Of a stretch of DNA of 7,088 nucleotides, positions 6,175 to 7,088 are shown piece by piece (within the stretch, counting starts at the first letter, position 1; each line of letters begins with the position of its first letter). The stretch is from Bacteroidota bacterium (GTDB lineage Bacteria; Bacteroidota; Bacteroidia; Chitinophagales; Chitinophagaceae). Location: positions 1 to 7,088 of the forward strand of contig JAEZDR010000066.1 of NCBI GenBank assembly GCA_023433265.1, read 5' to 3'. The notes below the pieces were generated by a model. That model saw only the letters and a list, made by a program, of their open reading frames with translations. It searched no databases and was not told the DNA's origin. Made by a program: the position numbers and the translations under genes.

Positions 6175-7026
6175 ATGAAAAATCAAAGGGTTAACAAAAG
6201 AAGTTTATTAAAGCCGGAAGCCAATCGGCGCTATTCACTATTCACTATTCACTATTCACTCTTTCTCCTCCTCCTCTTCGCATCCTGTACAAGCGTCAAA
6301 CAGCTTCGCTACTTCAACGACCTGCCGGATACAGCAAACGTCATTAACCTACCCTTGATGGTGCAGGAAGAAAGAATTATACAGAAGGCAGATAAACTTG
6401 CTATTACAATTGCAGGCTTTAGTGAAGAAACTACGGCAATCTTTAACAATTATGGGGGGATTCCGACTTCTGGTGGTAATAACGGTAACCGTCAGCAGAC
6501 TGGCCAAGCCAGCGAACTAGGGGGGTTTCTAGTTGACAAGTACGGAGAGATCGAATTTCCTACCATTGGTAAGGTTAAGGCAGAGGGGTTGACTTCAAGC
6601 AAATTAGCTGACACTCTCAGATCAATGGTAGCTCCGTATTTGAAGAACCCTATAACCAACGTCCGTTTTATGGAGCTTCGATTTACAGTTTTGGGCGAAG
6701 TTCGGGGACCGGGACAAAAAACGCTGCCCTACCAAAGAACCACTTTATTGGATGCATTAGGAGCCGCGGGTGATCTACCAAGGAGCGCAAAGAGGTATGA
6801 TATACAAGTATACAGGGATTATAACGGCATTAGACGCATTATGAAACTAGACCTTAGGAAGCAGGAAATTCTAACTGACCCCGAACTTTTTTTTGTCAAA
6901 CATAATGACATTATTATTGTTCAGCCAAGGGATGTTGCCCTTTTCAGAGAAGAAGCAGCTACATACCTCGGGGTTGTTTCTACGGTTCTGGCTTTCGCTA
7001 CACTAATAATAACATTATCAAGATAA
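6175..7026 (+). CDS. Wza-type polysaccharide export outer-membrane lipoprotein
   Basis: This 283-aa protein should form the outer-membrane channel for capsule or exopolysaccharide. The signal peptide is long: a basic n-region (1-19), a hydrophobic stretch (20-36), and a lipobox FASC with Cys38 as the lipidated residue. A Poly_export (PF02563) domain covers about 66-165, including GGFLVDKYGEIEFPTIGKV (116-134). An SLBB-type beta-grasp domain follows from FTVLGEVRGPG (170-180) to about 250 (NDIIIVQP). A C-terminal hydrophobic helix (about 262-280) is typical of the Bacteroidota forms and matches the membrane-spanning end of Wza. The only ATG that retains the signal peptide is 6175. Four CTATTCA heptamers (6231-6258) encode part of the hydrophobic core; a change of one unit would shift the frame. 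The next gene begins directly at the stop (TAAATG), indicating cotranscription. Confidence 0.93.
   Translation: MKNQRVNKRSLLKPEANRRYSLFTIHYSLFLLLLFASCTSVKQLRYFNDLPDTANVINLPLMVQEERIIQKADKLAITIAGFSEETTAIFNNYGGIPTSGGNNGNRQQTGQASELGGFLVDKYGEIEFPTIGKVKAEGLTSSKLADTLRSMVAPYLKNPITNVRFMELRFTVLGEVRGPGQKTLPYQRTTLLDALGAAGDLPRSAKRYDIQVYRDYNGIRRIMKLDLRKQEILTDPELFFVKHNDIIIVQPRDVALFREEAATYLGVVSTVLAFATLIITLSR
6231..6258 (+). repeat. Tandem heptamer (CTATTCA)x4 within the signal-peptide codons
   Basis: Four perfect units run 6231-6258, followed by CT and then a CTC run (6261-6275 region). They encode residues 19-28 (RYSLFTIHYS). Seven is not a multiple of three, so slippage alters the frame. With three units the reading would stop at TGA 6356-6358, and with five at TAA 6345-6347. 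Only 1, 4 or 7 units keep the lipoprotein in frame. Confidence 0.93.
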
Positions 7027-7088
7027 ATGGTTCGCGAAGATAAATTCACAGAAGAAAACAAAGAAGCTGGTTCAGGAACAGGGCTAGT
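7027..7088 (+). CDS. Start of a gene cut by the window edge; possibly a Wzc-like protein
   Basis: The ATG overlaps no stop but abuts it (TAA 7024-7026, ATG 7027). The visible 20 complete codons read MVREDKFTEENKEAGSGTGL, a charged hydrophilic cytosolic start with no motif. Genes placed directly after a Wza-type lipoprotein commonly encode the inner-membrane chain-length determinant and tyrosine kinase (Wzc); a cytosolic N-terminus before the first membrane helix is compatible. The identity is context-based only. Confidence 0.6.
   Translation, partial: MVREDKFTEENKEAGSGTGL

Overview
The window looks like a chromosomal segment of a Bacteroidota bacterium, probably near Chitinophagaceae or Sphingobacteriales. 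The signs are promoter-like TAnnTTTG elements, genes without clear Shine-Dalgarno sequences, a lipoprotein signal ending LLFASC, and intergenic repeat families that I recognise from that phylum. Taxonomy is inferred from these signs only. All supported genes lie on the + strand.

Layout. Positions 1-714 carry no convincing gene. They hold two perfect 96-bp copies of a hairpin-rich repeat (1-96 and 443-538), each followed by a member of a second dispersed repeat family. A small unassigned protein gene follows (715-1011). Next is a promoter-like element and a two-gene unit: an AlgI-type membrane-bound O-acyltransferase (1185-2636) and, one base later, a membrane-anchored SGNH-like protein (2638-3660). 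A cutC gene lies at 3709-4434. A second gene-free stretch (4435-5070) is a cluster of repeat remnants, with a promoter-like element near its right end. The last block is a UDP-glucuronate 4-epimerase-like gene (5071-6150), a Wza-type polysaccharide export lipoprotein (6175-7026), and the first 62 bases of another gene (7027 onward), by context perhaps a Wzc-like chain-length or tyrosine kinase protein.

How the genes may work together. The epimerase would supply UDP-galacturonate, the lipoprotein would form the outer-membrane export channel, and the MBOAT and SGNH pair would O-acylate (probably acetylate) a glycan at or beyond the inner membrane. This reads as the left edge of an exopolysaccharide or capsule locus for an acidic, probably O-acetylated polymer. 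CutC sits between the two parts and has no evident link to them.

The most interesting point is a run of four CTATTCA heptamers (6231-6258) inside the signal-peptide codons of the export lipoprotein. Gain or loss of one unit would shift the frame and end the protein near residue 60, so the locus is a candidate phase-variable switch for polysaccharide export. I found no clear new enzymatic or defence system.
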